Assembly: GCA_914767715.1 (NCBI GenBank)
Contig: OU612066.1
Coordinates: forward strand, 2,359,001 to 2,423,000
Reading direction: 5' to 3'
DNA: 64,000 nt
Source: Membranipora membranacea
Lineage: Eukaryota; Bryozoa; Gymnolaemata; Cheilostomatida; Membraniporidae
Shown here: positions 24,321-37,427 of the stretch, piece by piece
How positions within the stretch are numbered: position 1 is the first letter of the stretch
Layout of the letters: the number at the start of each line of letters is the position of its first letter
The notes under the pieces: model-generated
Databases searched by the model: none
Told to the model about the DNA's origin: nothing
What the model saw: only the letters and a program-made list of their open reading frames with translations
Made by a program: the position numbers and the translations under genes

Positions 24321-24544
24321 GACAAGATGTTAAAGAGCGCTGGATGAAGTCTATGAACACTGAGCATTCTCCTGTCTCATGCGCCAGCGCAACCAATGTC
24401 GCCATGCCGAGGCCTGTTTGGCGGCGAACGCGCTGCGAGTCAGTCGCGGGACAGGCAATGTGGAGGTGTGCCGGGGAGCTTTCATTTGAGCATGTCTATA
24501 GTGGCCCGTGAAACCGCGGACAAGTCAGAATTCTCACACATGCA

Positions 24545-24697
24545 CATGTTTGACAACTGATTTGCACGGCATTTCCTCTGGCTTCACAATGTGCGTTCAA
24601 GAAGATACCAATGATCGATTTGACTTGTAAATCACATTGTGTAACAGAGCTCTTAATTGACGTGGTACCGAAGTGGTGCACTGTCTGCGATAGGGTT
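24545..24697 (-). pseudogene. Decayed 5.8S rRNA
   Basis: On the plus strand (antisense to the RNA) the order GTGCGTTCAAG, ATGATC, then AAATCACATT, then GAGCTC matches the complement of 5.8S rRNA (GTGCGTTCGAAG, GATGATCA, CAATTCACATTAAT, GCAGCTAGC). Substitutions and small gaps are frequent. It sits between the 18S and 28S remnants on the same strand; the intervening 24700-25296 and 24320-24545 stretches would be ITS1 and ITS2. Confidence 0.55.
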
Positions 24698-25296
24698 TGG
24701 AGCGCACAAGGTCGCCCTTTTGTATTTGCTATGTGCCGCAACTTTGATCCAGCATTTTGAGCCTTTTCAACGACAGGAACATCGGCACGGTCCTCGCATC
24801 AGTAGTACTGCTGAGGTAGGCTGACGAGGCGCGCTCAAAGGCGCACAGCATTTCAAACCAAGAAAATCTGTCGTTTGGTCATGACGTTTGAGGAGGGCGG
24901 AGAACAGGAGTCTGAAAAAAGCGGTTGTCGGCTGTTTCACTGATATCTCCGTTCTTGACGCTATGCAGCCGGGCTATTTGGTAAGGTATTGACAGGAAGC
25001 ACCGAAGCTATGACATAACTCGACGAACTGCTTGCCACCGGGCGGTACCTACCGCGCGACCATACAGTTCTGTAAATCTGTCAGTTCCATGCAAAGTGTC
25101 GCCTGCCTTGCACTCGCCTGGTGAATCGCACGGTGCGGCACAACAATATTCGTCGGTACCCGTAAGTCTGTCAGTTGTGCACTTGCACCCTGAGTGCGCT
25201 CACAGCTTTGGTATGCGTGTTACGACTCGCGCAATAAGTGCAATGCGGTGATTTAAGCCAACGACGCATTTCAGACATCTATTGCATGTGTGCTGC

Positions 25297-26200
25297 AGTG
25301 ATCCTTTCGCAGGTTCGCCTGCGAAAACCTTTTGGGACTTTTACTTCCTAGAAGTGATCAAGTTTGTATCACGCTCTGCTCGCAATGCAGAAGTATATAG
25401 GGCAGGAACAAGTTCCCTGTGAGCTGATATCTCATGAGTGCAATGAATTCCTCAGTGACTGAGAGAAATCTCTGATCCATGGTGCGCTTACTGTTCAACG
25501 GATGGCCGCCGCTGTCAAGTGACAGTCTTACACATTGATGCAAAAAAGTGTACAAGCAGGTGGGCTCCGAGAATCTGAGGGCACGTGTTATGCTCATCAC
25601 CTCACAGGGCTGAGAGCCGCTTGTCTCAGAAGCAGGTAGTCACGGTGACTTGTGTCAATGTTGTCTATTTAGCTGGCAAGACTCTTGTTCGTTATTGGAA
25701 TTAAACCAGGCAGATCGCTCCATGAACCAGGAAGGGCCATGCACCACAAACAACTGAATTGAGAAAGAGCTCTCAACCTGTCTGTCATAACAGTGTTCCT
25801 GCAGGGTGAGGTTCCTGTGTTTGGTTAAATTAAGCCGCAGGCTCCACTCCTGGTGGTGCCATTTCGTCAATTCCTGAACGTTCCAGCTTGGCAGCCCAGT
25901 GACTTTCCGATGTTGAATACTGCTGGCTTAGTCGGTCAAAGCCTACTGCGGCATCTAATTGCCTTTGTACCTCTGACTTTTGTTCTTAATTAATGAAAAC
26001 ATTCTTGGCAACCCTTTCGCAGTGGTACATCTGCAGGCGGTCCTTGAATTTCACCTCTGCCTCTACCTGCCGCAGAGTGCAAATGCCCCCGGCAGTCTCT
26101 GTAATCATTGGCTCAAAATCTCCAGAACTAACAAAATGAGTAGGACCCAATGTTCCATCATAGCTGTCCGTCTTCCTGCGTCTGCATTTCAACCTTACAA
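25297..26200 (-). pseudogene. Decayed 18S rRNA (3' half)
   Basis: The complement carries a long chain of 18S rRNA landmarks in correct order. They are the 3'-end helix (GATCCTTTCGCAGG then CCTGCGAAAACC), ACTTTTACTTCC.AGA, GGGCAGG, GAATTCCTC, TTCAACGG, the CTCTTGTTCGTTAT block with AATTAAACCAGG, GCCGCAGGCTCCACTCCTGG, TGAAAACATTCTTGGCAA, and ATGCCCCCGGC. Many universally conserved positions are changed or deleted; in particular the decoding-site block expected before GGGCAGG (normally GGCGGTGTGTACAAA) is destroyed. It is therefore not a functional rRNA. Beyond about 26200 the match is lost, so the 5' half of 18S is missing or unrecognisable. The open frames here are chance. Confidence 0.88.
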
Positions 26201-27778
26201 CCCTTCAACCTTGCAACTTTGCTACAATAATGAAAATTTGTCCGAGCGGTTTGACCTCAAATGCCTTATCAGTTTCTTTTATAATATGCCAAAAATGCCT
26301 ACAGGCTTTAAACACTTTTTCTAAAAGTTGAGCAGTTTATAGCCAGAGCCTTGTGCAGTCGCAGAATAGATACAAAGCCAGCCGTTTGTACTGTCAGCTA
26401 ATCTTCATGGTGGATCGGTCTGTACAAATTGTCCATCTCTAGTGGGTAGTCAATCTAAGTTCTCCACCTTTGCTTTTGTAGCACGGCCAGCGCAGGGCGC
26501 ACCAAGTATGAGGTTGATCATGATTGTTCTTACATGATTATTTTATTTATGTTCCCAACTAATTTAAATACTCAAGTTGGTGTTCAGCGATTACTCAAAT
26601 TTAATAATTTAAAAAAAATATACAGATTGCTAACAAATAGAAATGTACCCAATAGAAGATACTTAACCTCAAATGAAATGAAATGGTATTAATTATGAAG
26701 ATGGTCTGTTCAAGTTCAAATGGTAAATAATAACAAATGGACTCTTGAATTTTCAAAATCAGTCTGAAGATCAGTTTATGTTCAAGATGGTTAGTATATA
26801 AGATGTATCATATTTGTATCGTAACTAAGGCCGAGGGCGGTTCAACAGTCAGACATGGCATTTAATATGGTGACAGGACAACAGATCAAGTTATGGTTCA
26901 TATATGGCAAACAGACAAAACATACATTAAGGTGATTTCTATGGCTGCTGGTTACTTAAGTTATTTATCATTATAAGCTACAACCAGTATTTTGTCTGGT
27001 TCTGAAAATAGATTTAATTGTTACTGGAAAATCAAAGTTCTCTAGAAATTACATAACATGTCTGGCGGTTTGTTAATAACAAGGAGTTGTGCTTCCTTCA
27101 TCTAGTATCATTACAGCATTCGGTCAGTACATACCACCGGTCTTGTATGAGAGTTGCTGGCAGTTTTACCACTCTCACAATGTATTAGCAGATCAAAATA
27201 GTGGACTTTCAATTGTCTTCATTGTTGGGAAAAGAATGTCAAGATGCTGAAGTTTGTTTCCGGACAAAAAACTGATTTGTACATTAAAGTGTCAAATAAA
27301 GTCACTTTCATATTTAGAATCTAACAAATCACCATAGGAACCACTAACTACCGACCAGAGATCTGTAAATTGACACCAGAGATTTTCTGCATCAACTGAG
27401 GATTTAACCTGATAAATGAAGGCAGTGGGTAGTGTTATTATTAGATTATTACCCATCCTCTCTCATCAAAACGGTGAGTGATTACCATACGTTTTAGTTT
27501 TCTGTGAAGAAATTATCTGGGCCAGGTCCAACTGATAAGGTAATGCTGTATAAGGAAATAAAAGGACATGCCAGAGACGTCTTTTGAGAGGTATTTATAT
27601 TTTATTAACTTTAGAAGTTCATAAATTCTCCCAACAGTACATTATGTGTCACCATCCTGGTTCAACTTTATATCACATAAATGTAAGAAAAACCTCGAAG
27701 GCGTACAGCGACTTTTGCTTAAAATAATCTACCCTGTACTGGATAGCTGCAACTAACGCCTGCAGGCAGTTTCCATAC

Positions 27779-28238
27779 GTAATACACCTGTAATTAGGTG
27801 AAGGTCAACTTGTTGCACCCATCCTCCAAAATAAAATGACTGGTATGCTGATGACAAATCAGGACCCAGGCAAGTTGATAGTACTGCAGTCAGTAATATT
27901 GAGGCATGAAAATGTTGCCTGTTGTATTTGCAATTGAAATTTTGGTGATTTGAGGTTTTAAATAATTTTAGCAAAATCAATTTGGGACGCTATATGCAGA
28001 CAAGTCAGTTGAGGCAAAATTAGCTGGAAAACCTGTAAAAATGCACTTGCTCCGTTTGATTGAGCACCGAAAAAATCTGACAACGAATTTCCTTTCAATA
28101 CTCTCAAGTATGTCAGAGCAGAAGCAGACCATCATTTTGAGTGGTCTGGTTAAAGAATTGAAAGAAGCTGAAGCAGGCTTTTGGAGGTGAGAAGTCAACA
28201 TAATTTGCATGTAAAGCAATGGGGAAAAATAAAGGTGT
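27779..28238. repeat. Dispersed repeat, copy 1 (second copy at 50467-50929)
   Basis: About 450 bases, beginning GTAATACACCTGTAATT and ending near GCAATGGGGAAA, match 50467-50929 in the same orientation with the two ends best conserved and a more diverged middle. No terminal repeats or coding capacity were recognised. Apart from this and the hairpin at 30259, the stretch 26200-31029 shows no gene. Confidence 0.8.
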
Positions 28239-30258
28239 AGATGATTTCGATATGAAGTGTGCATTATAAATTGCCAAAGAAAGAGACATCTACTTAAAAA
28301 TATTATACCCGAAACAGAACCAGTTTGTAACACACACAGAAAGAACTGTAAAGGAACAGGTTTCTTGGTATCATGCACACACAGCTATCACACATGCATT
28401 TGCATATAAAATTAGTCTTCAGGGTTATTTGGTCTGGTAGGTCTAGGGGTTATAAGTTAACAACATTGAGTTGCCTACTCATGCACCGCCCAACTAGTCC
28501 AGGCGATTTGTGATGAGCCTGTTATTGGGGAAATACTGTAATATTAGTGACTATTGTGGTCAGATAACAACTTTTGTAAATAAATGACAAAGTCACTCAC
28601 AAGTCTGTCTGATGACATAAAAGTTCAAAAGAAAGTTCGATAATTTGTATACACACTATTTGATGAGTTGAGACCTCTAATCAAGACAACCTTTATATCT
28701 GTCATGAGGCCATGTCGAAGAAAAGATTAGAAGAACCACTGTACATTACAATCAATGACTATGACTTTGACGCATTCCCTGTCAGCTGTTTTTCAAGCAT
28801 GAAAATGAGTGATTTTCATTTCAGACCGATGCGCTTGTTTGCTCTGTTAAAATAAGATTATAATGGAGCAATTGATTCTTCCTGTTGACAAAGCCTTGCA
28901 TATTTCAGATTCACCCAAAAATGGTCCATGCAATGCTTTATAGTTTGTACCAAATCTTACAATTTACCCAACACTAGCCTCCCAAATCAGATCCATACTG
29001 ACGAAATAACTCAAAAACTCGACAAATTAATTTCCTAAGTGACTGTTGTGTGCAGTGACATGTGCTCTCATAAGACTTGCTGCACTCAGTCAGTAATATT
29101 GATAGTCTATGTTAAGATGTGCTGAGTATCTGTGATGCACACAGATGGACAAGATCTAATGAAAAAATAGAGGGTTTCTCCAGGTATCCCAATGCTAACG
29201 CTATTATCAATACTCCTCTTTAGGAGGCAGTCAAATTACATTTACATCACCCTGAAGTCCGAAACAACTAGATGACAAATTTTTTGAGTTGAATTTACTT
29301 TGTGACTTGTAATTTCTAGTTTTTAAACAATTTAAACAACAAAGTTTATCCAAAAAAAACCTTGAGTGTTTAAACATCAGAATATTTGCAAAAATTGTTG
29401 AAAAGATTGTCAAAACCTCAAATCACTCAGTATTAATCATCGCATGCTTTGGATTTCAACATCATCCTAATGCCTGAAATGTCGAGATTTACAAAGAATT
29501 TATTTTAGATTTCTGTGCGATTTGGAAATAGTATTTTCAAGAAAAACACACAATCTACCTGTGTAAACCTTGTATCTTCCATTGAAATTCTATTGAAAGC
29601 CGCTATTCATGAAGCTGATAATTGAAGCATATCACTGGTTTTCATGGGGGCTGAAGATGGGAGTTCGATTGGAATGTCATAGCCACAATCTCATTTATTC
29701 ATCATATTAATGTAAACAAAACCTTGAAATACTTAGCGATGTATTGATCTGCCTTTATATTGCCAATTTCTATCTCGAGCAGTAACCATGGTTAACAGAA
29801 AATGTTGTATCTGCCAAAGCACTGTGGGTTATTTCCAGTGGCCGAAATCATACAGATTTAAACTTGAGTGGTGTGACTACCTCAGAGATATCTTCCCTCT
29901 GATTATCACATGGACTCAACGTTGATTTGCTACAAATGCCTCCTAAATGATATTCAATCTCGCTCTCACTAGAGCTGTTAATCTCCCTGTAATTTTCATT
30001 CTCACTGTCGGATGAGCTTTAATTTTTTGCCATGTTCAATTTAGATCGTTAGCTTTGTCATTGAATTATAAAATGTCATACACTATCTCATTTTACCAGC
30101 TAAACCACATGGGACAGATAAATAATGCCTTGTATTCACTCATTCATTCAATAGATAAATTCTGTGTGTTTTGATATCACAATATCAGAATATCAAAACC
30201 ACTGTGTCATAACAATACGCCTTAGTTACAAAGTACTGTATATTCCCATTATAATCTG

Positions 30259-30332
30259 AGGTACTAAAAAGGTACTATTTTCAACAAGTAATCACAACTC
30301 CAAAGGAAAAAAATAGTACCTTTATAGTACCT
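30259..30332. repeat. Inverted repeat, 23-base arms
   Basis: AGGTACTAAAAAGGTACTA.. is followed about 28 bases later by its near reverse complement ending ..TTTATAGTACCT, with two or three mismatches. A small MITE-like palindrome. Confidence 0.75.
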
Positions 30333-31454
30333 TCTCATCCCAACTTTGAGGGCAAAAAAGTCTTAACTGGGCCACAGGCTGCTTTTGAACATAGAATAAT
30401 GTTCTAAACTAGACTGAGATCTCTAGAATTATACCAAAAAACCTGATCCTTTACAAACACTTTAAGTGATGAAATACCGAAACGCTAAAGCTGGGAACAG
30501 CCTGTTCATCAAATATGGCCAGTGTATTTAAACTGATTTCTAGCTGACATGTCTCTTTTATGATAATGATAATTTTATGACTTACTATGATTACTATTAC
30601 TATGAAAATATACTATTTGCTTTGCGGACAATTTGGCAGAATTTTTCTTGAGTTTCGTCACTAAAATTAAGATTTATCAACATTCAAGCCTCCAATGATT
30701 TGGACACGCTGTCTCACAGGGTTTTCAATGGTGCAAACTCTGAATCAAAAACCATTTTTATCCCAACATAAGCGGTTTTCAATATAACCCTCTTGCAGTA
30801 GGTTTTTCATATGCGGCGTGGGTTAAAGTACCAGACTGGAGAGAGGATAACTCCGAATTGAGGCATAAATAAGAGCTCAGAAAACTGTCTATTGTATCTT
30901 GATCGACAAACTAAATAAATGACAAACAAACAAACAATAAGAAACAGGCCCTACTGGTTAGTTTTATGATAATGATACAACAAAACTCGAGTCCAGCTTA
31001 GGAGATTTTTTCCATTTGAATTTATTATAGGCCAGAAGCAGCTATAGCATAAGTTGTTATGGCACGGACAATATTTGATGGCAGGATATTGATCACGTTT
31101 TATACTTCATTGGTGTATGTTCTGTAAAATTCACTGGGTGTACCCAGTTGTAGTGGTCATATTTAGAAATTAAAAGGTGTTTTGTTTTGGCATTATATGT
31201 ACAGGGAAATAACTCCTATTCTGTGTAGTCTACCTAATCTAATCATCAGGGAATTCCAGGTTGAAATTGAATTGTGGGATTTGTTGACATGGCAATTAAT
31301 TCACGAAGTAAACTTGTAGAGAAGTCTGCTCGTATCAGACCAGCACAAATTGAAAATTTTCAATTGAATTATGTCAAACTTCTTATGGGACTAGTATGAT
31401 CAAGGAGTTTGAAAGTAACTCCCTGGTATGATATTGTATGGTCTTAAGGGAAGC

Positions 31455-31560
31455 GCGACAACTTGGCCCGAGCCAAACTTGGCCCGAGCCAAACTTGGCC
31501 CGAGCCAAACTTGGCCCGAACCAAACTTGGCCTGAGCCAAACTTGGCCCGAGCAAATATA
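31455..31560. repeat. 16-bp minisatellite, left block (about 6 copies)
   Basis: Units of AACTTGGCCCGAGCCA repeat with few changes. The inverse of this unit forms the 22-copy block at 37428-37787. Confidence 0.9.
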
Positions 31561-32700
31561 TAACTTGGCCCGATGCAATGAAACCTGGCCCCAATTAGTA
31601 AAGCTTGGCCCCAATTAGTAAAACTTGGCCCAATGCAATGAAACTTGGCCCCAATCAGTAAAACTTGGCCCCATGTACTGAAACTTGGCCCCAATTAGTA
31701 AAACTTGGCCCCAAATATAAAACTTGGCCCCATGTACTGAAACTTGGCCCCAATTAGTAAAAATTGGCCCCAATTAGTAAAACTTGGCCCCAAATATAAA
31801 ACTTGGCCCGATGCAATGAAACCTGGCCCCAATGCAGTGAAACTTGGCCCCAATCAGTAAAACTTGGCCCCATGTACTGAAACTTGGCCCCAATTAGTAA
31901 AACTTGGCCCCAAATATAAAACTTGGCCCCATGTACTGAAACTTGGCCCCAATTAGTAAAACTTGGCCCCAAATATAAAACTTGGCCCGATGCAATGAAA
32001 CCTGGCCCCAATGCAGTGAATCTTGGCCCCAATTAGTAAAACTTGGCCCCAAGTACTGGAACTTGGCCCAAATTAGAAAAACTTGGCCCCAAATATAAAA
32101 CTTGACCCCATGTACTGAAACTTGGCCCAAATTAGTAAAACTTGGCCCCAAATATAAAACTTGGCCCGATGCAATGAAACCTGGCCCCAATGCAGTGAAA
32201 CTTGGCCCCAATTAGTAAAACTTGGCCCCAAGTACTGAAACTTGGCCCCAATTAGTAAAACTTGGCCCCAAGTACTGGAACTTGGCCCCATGTACTGAAA
32301 CTTGGCCCCAATTAGTAAAACTTGGCCCCAATTAGTAAAACTTGGCCCAAAATATAAAACTTGGCCCCATGCAATGAAACTTGGCCCCAATTAGTATAAC
32401 TTTGCCCCATGCAATGAAACTTGGCCCAAATAACTAAAACTTGGCCCCAAATATAAAACTTAGCCCCAATTAGTAAAACTTTGCCCCAATAAATAAAACT
32501 TGGCCCCCATTCATTAAAACTTGGCTCCAGATATAAAACTTGGCCCCGCGAAATGAAACTTGGCCCCAATTATTAAAACTTGGGCCCATATACTGAAAAT
32601 TGGACCCAGTAACTAAACCATGGCCCCATACAATGAAACTTGGCCCCAATTAGTAAAACCTGGCCCCAAATATATAACTTGGCCATATGTACTGAAACTT
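31561..32700. repeat. 19-20-bp word minisatellite, left block
   Basis: About 55 units, each a constant AAACTTGGCCC followed by one of a handful of 8-9-base words (CAATTAGTA, CAAATATA, CATGTACTG, GATGCAATG, CAATGCAGTG, CAAGTACTG). The words recur in a partly fixed order, giving a higher-order repeat of roughly 170-180 bases. Long open frames here are artefacts of the periodicity. Toward 32700 the units degrade. Confidence 0.9.
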
Positions 32701-33079
32701 GCACACTAAAAGATAATATGAAGTCCAGCCAACTTTTAATGTATAATGTAAGGTGAAATGGACACTGGACACAAGGCTAATCAGATGGGGATCTTTGGGA
32801 GAACAAACCATGAAAATAAGCCAGGAGCGTGACAACCTGTAAGGGCAATGTGTATGTAAGCCTACAGCACATCTGGCTGGTCATTGCATCAGCAGGCTGA
32901 GGATCTGCACTCGTCTTAGTCTCACCTTGCCAGTACCGAATTTCCTAAACCTGTAGAGAAGGCTGCTCTGACAACCTACAAAACTCAGAGTAGCCTTTCA
33001 AATCCTTTGCAAGCATTATTCCAATTTGGATCATGAAGTCTCACAAGAAATAAAATACATACTGGCAGGACGTCGCCAA

Positions 33080-36000
33080 GGATAAAAATCGCAAACAGCT
33101 TATGATCTGAATTTTGCTTTGTTGAACATTAGAACAATGCTTGATCGTGATAGAGCAGATAGACCAGAAAGGCGAAGTGGCATCATTGTACAAGAGCTAA
33201 AGAAATATAGAATTGATGTTGAAGCACTAAGTGAGGCTTGTTTTGGTGATACTGGTAGTGCTAAGATCTCAGAAATGAAGAGTGAATCAATGCTGTCATC
33301 GCCAATATGACTGAAGACCCCCAAATCTGTAAACGATAGAATGATCACCCTTAGACTCCCTCTAAACAAGAACAGATATTGTACTATCATTGCGGTGTAT
33401 GCGCCTACCGTAAGGTAGCGTATTTTAACCACGTGGCTTGTTGGTGAACAGGCCTGGATTAATTTAGGAAACAAAACACAGATTTTAGCCATATCACACC
33501 AGCAAGCCAACTGTAATTTAACCACAATATTTAGCCGCCCAGGCAATATAATGATCAAGAAATGTGCACACTATGTGTTACATGCTAATGCCCTCCCACC
33601 ACACTGCACAGACCTGACCACAGCCGTCAGCTGTCCTACTAACTTCTTCAAAACAAGACATTATGATACATTTCTGTCTGCCATAATAATAAGCATTGCA
33701 TCGACTGGTTGGGGAAGAAGAATGCTGATTGGTTAACTATTGGTCAGATCGTTTCTAATTGGATGATAATTTTATGGAGGTGTAATGAGGCAACAACTGC
33801 TTGACCTTGAAGGTCAATACATTGAGCTCCACATCCTTATATGTCTCTTCTGAGGTCAGATATTGTTAATAAAAATAAGAGATATATAGTCGCTGCTAGC
33901 ATGTTACAACTGAGTTAGTATGTATGTTCACTGATTAGCCGCCTGCCTATAGAATTTGGAAACAATGCCCTTATTATAACCGCGGTATGCTTGACTAAGT
34001 TTTAACCACTCATGGACATTAACCATGCAGCTACAATACGCGACCTTACGGTACAAGGACGAATAGCCCTGAGAACATCGCACAGTTTTATCAGCAGCTG
34101 GATTCCACCTTGATGACAGTACCTAAAGAAGCTAAAATTATGTTCCTAGGTGACTTTAATGCTAGAGTTGGCCAAGATAATGAGATCTGGAATAATGTGT
34201 TTGGAAAATTTGGAACTGGACGATCTGATTCTAATGGTGAGCTTTTACTGTCTATCTGTGCTGAACATCAGCTGGTGATAACAAATACGAGCTTTAAGCA
34301 CAAAACTAGCAATAAAAACACATGGATGCATCCGAGGGCTTGACACTGGCACCTGATTGACTTCATTGTCAACCGCCAATGTGAATTGTGTGACATCAGT
34401 GATACTAGAGCTAGTGTCAACTGCAGCACTGATCACATCATCAACAGGTGTTACACCAGGCTCAGAGTGCGGAAGCTCATGTGTAAATCTAGTCAGCGTC
34501 CTAGAAAGCTCAATGTTAACACTATGTGGTCTGATACCATCAGGAGTGAATAAGAAACTAACATGAATGAATAGCTCCCTGCTCTGGCAGGCTCAGTGGA
34601 AGAGAATAATGGTCCGCATTCAAGTCAACGGTGTATGAGGTGTACAAAGAGATCTTGGAATATGTGGAGAGATATCATGCAGACTGGTTTGAGGAGAGCG
34701 ATAAAGAACTGTGTGAACCGATAGCTACTTGTAACCATGCCCTGAATGAAATGTTGAATCGTAATACCAGATCCATCAAAAACAGGTTTAGACACTACTC
34801 ATGTCGTCTGCAAAAGAAATGTCATGAATTGAAAAATGAGTAAAGCTGCTGAACTACAGGAGCTGGCAGACATGAATGACACTAGAGGTTTCCATCAAGG
34901 ACTTTGGGCAGTACAGGGTCCGAGGGTTGATCAATCTGATCAGCTACTTTCCTCCAACAATCAGACTTTACTAACTGAGAAAAAGACCTTCTCCCTTGTT
35001 GGACAGAACATCTCAACACTCTTCTCAATGAAAGCAATGAGATTGATGATGCTCCTGACTTGGACGAAGTGAACAATGCTATGTATATGCTCAGCAATGG
35101 AAAGTCACCCGGTGCAGATAGAATACAACCTGAAATATCATATTCAGAGTGGCTCTACTAGTGCAGCACCTGCAACACCATGAGATCATTGTTGACTCTT
35201 GGAAGAGCGGAGAGCCTCCACAAGATTGGAAGGATGCTCAGCTTATACCCCTGTTTAAGAAAGGTGATCGACGTCTCTGTGGGAAATATCAAGGCATCTC
35301 ACTTCTATCAACACCTGGTAAAGTATTAGTCTGTGTGTTTCTCAAAAGATTGAGCTTTTATGCAGAGTACCTACTCCCAGAGGCACAATGTGGATTTTGT
35401 GCAGGCGAAGACACTGTAGATATGATATTCTTCCTGAAGCAAATTCAAGAAGATTGTGTCGAGCCGAGGATGTAATGGTGTTTTGACTTTTGGCTTTGAC
35501 ACTGTGAACAGAAATGCCTTGTGGGCTATTCTAGAGAAACTTGGTTGTCCTGCCAATTTCACCAATCTTGTGTCGGCCCTACACAAAGGAGTGAATACAT
35601 CAGTCAGCAGGTGAAAGGGCTTTGGTACGTGAACTTATATTTGCAGATGATACTCCAGTTGTTGCTCAAGACCATGCAGATGCACAGGAAACTATATCTG
35701 GTTTTGCCCAGTCAGCCAAACAGTTTGGGTAAATGATTAGCATAAAAAAGACTGAGGTGATGTACCAACCTTCACCGGGCTTATCTGACGCAGGAGATGA
35801 CATCCATATTGATGGTGAAAACCTTTCTATGGTTAGCAGGTTTAAGTATCTTGGTACAACTGACACCAACGACAACAAGCTCGACACTGAACTGGAGATA
35901 CGCATGTCCAATGCCTCAAAAGCCTTTGGGAGACTCAGAGATCATATATGGGACAATAAGGATCCTACCATCAAGACTAAAAGTGCTGTGTACAGAGCCA

Positions 36001-36446
36001 TTGTTCTATCAGTTCTTCTCTATGGTGTCGAATCCTGGTTTGTGTACAAGGTTACTGCTTATAAACTCAATGCATTCATGATGAGACACCTGAGACAGAT
36101 ACTCAACATAAAGTGGTGGCAGTTTATATCAAATTAAAGGATCCTGAAAACAACTTCCTTACCTGGCATGTACGATATTCTCATCAGCAGATACCTCAGC
36201 AGGACCGGTCATTTCCACAGACTAGATAACACCCGAATACCAAAGCTTATATTGTACTCACAACTCACTGATGGTACATATGGAATTGGATGCCCAAAGC
36301 TGAGATACGAGGACAACATCAAAAGAAACCCTGAAAGATCGGGAGATCCCCTTAGATCTTGGCAGAGCCTATCCCGAAGCAGAGACGATTGGAGACAATT
36401 TATTCGTAGACGAAAGACGTCATCATCGGCCACGATGGACAGCTAA
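33080..36446 (+). pseudogene. Non-LTR retrotransposon (LINE) with APE-type endonuclease and RT, broken
   Basis: Plus-strand fragments in order: an endonuclease start (LNIRTMLD....ERRSGIIVQELKKYRID), a later endonuclease part (FLGDFNARVG), RT fingers (DWKDAQLIPLFKKGDRRLCGKYQGISLL), an FDTVNRNALW palm strand, the catalytic FADD box (codons at 35640-35651, ELIFADDTPVV), and the C-terminal region (RFKYLGT, LYGVESW, then GCPKLRYEDNIKRN). The frame changes and stops several times, and about 60 codons are missing between the palm strand and FADD. A 644-bp MITE interrupts the endonuclease. The element lies between the two inverted minisatellite arms of transposon copy A and probably inserted there. 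Confidence 0.88.
33406..34053. mobile_element. MITE (644 bp) with TA duplication inside the LINE endonuclease
   Basis: The insert 33408-34051 begins CCGTAAGGTAGCGTATT and ends with the near inverse AATACGCGACCTTACGG, flanked by TA (33406-33407, 34052-34053). Removing it rejoins the broken LINE sequence (…AVYAPT|…). No coding capacity. TIR and TA duplication fit a Tc1/mariner-like MITE. Confidence 0.85.
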
Positions 36447-36904
36447 ATACTAAGAATGCAAAAATTAGCAACATGGAACTCTTTAGGGATGGCAAGCTCA
36501 CAGGTTTAAAAAAAACGTTTATGATGCAATTATCACAAACCAGAATACTGTGGCTGTTGTTTGAGTTCAGAATTGCCTTCTCATAAGCATAACACAGATA
36601 ACTCCAGAAATAAACATACAGTAAGCAGACCATAAATGCGGTAACAATTAGCATGTTCGCTCATTATATCGACCATTTATTTAAGGTGGTTTTCTGTAAT
36701 ACTTAATATATGCCACATGGAAGCTGATTTGAGCGAGATTTATACAATTTAGTTTCAATGACATGACCAACTAGCTGCATCGCCAGGTAATACTGTAGAA
36801 CTGTCTTAAATGATAGGAGCTGGGCGGCTAAACATCTGTAATAGAAACTCCTGTCCAGCCTAGTATATAGTTCACTTGCGAGAGATTAATATTGTATGAG
36901 GCAT

Positions 36905-37427
36905 GCATGGGGCCAAGTTTTATATTTGGAGCGAAGTTTTAGTATTTGGGCCAAGTTTTACTAATAGGGCCAAGTTTTATATTTGGAGCCAAGTTTTGGT
37001 ATTTGGGGCCAAGTTTTACTAATTGGGTCAAGTTTCATTGCATGGGGCCAAGTTTTAGTATCTGGGCCAAGTTTTACTAATAGGGCCAAGTTTTATATCT
37101 GGAGCCAAGTTTTGGTATTTGGGGCCAATTTTTTTCTAATTGGGGTCAAGTTTCATTGCATGGGGCCAAGTTTTAGTATCTGGGGCCTAGTTTTAGTATC
37201 TGGGGCCAAGTTTCAGTACATGGGGCCAAGTTTTACTGATTGGGGCCAAGTTTCATTGCATTGGGCCAAGTTTTACTAATTGGGGCCAAGCTTCACTAAT
37301 TGGGGCCAGGTTTCATTGCATCGGGCCAAGTTTTAGTATCTGGGGCCAAGTTTTAGTATCTGGGGCCAATTTTTAGTATCTGGGCCAAGTTTTACTAATA
37401 GGGCCAAGTTTTATATCTGGAGCCAAG
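36905..37427. repeat. 19-20-bp word minisatellite, right block (inverted to 31561-32700)
   Basis: Units GGGCCAAGTTT plus a variable word (TACTAATTG, CATTGCATG, AGTATCTG, CAGTACATG) are the reverse complement of the left block. Confidence 0.9.

Noticed and set aside
24187-26324. Open frames in the GC-rich island
   Set aside because: They overlap the decayed 18S/5.8S rDNA on the opposite strand and resemble no protein.
31561-32700. CRISPR-like look (constant repeat plus variable word)
   Set aside because: Units are only 19-20 bases, the words come from a small recurring set, and the setting is eukaryotic transposon DNA; it is a minisatellite.
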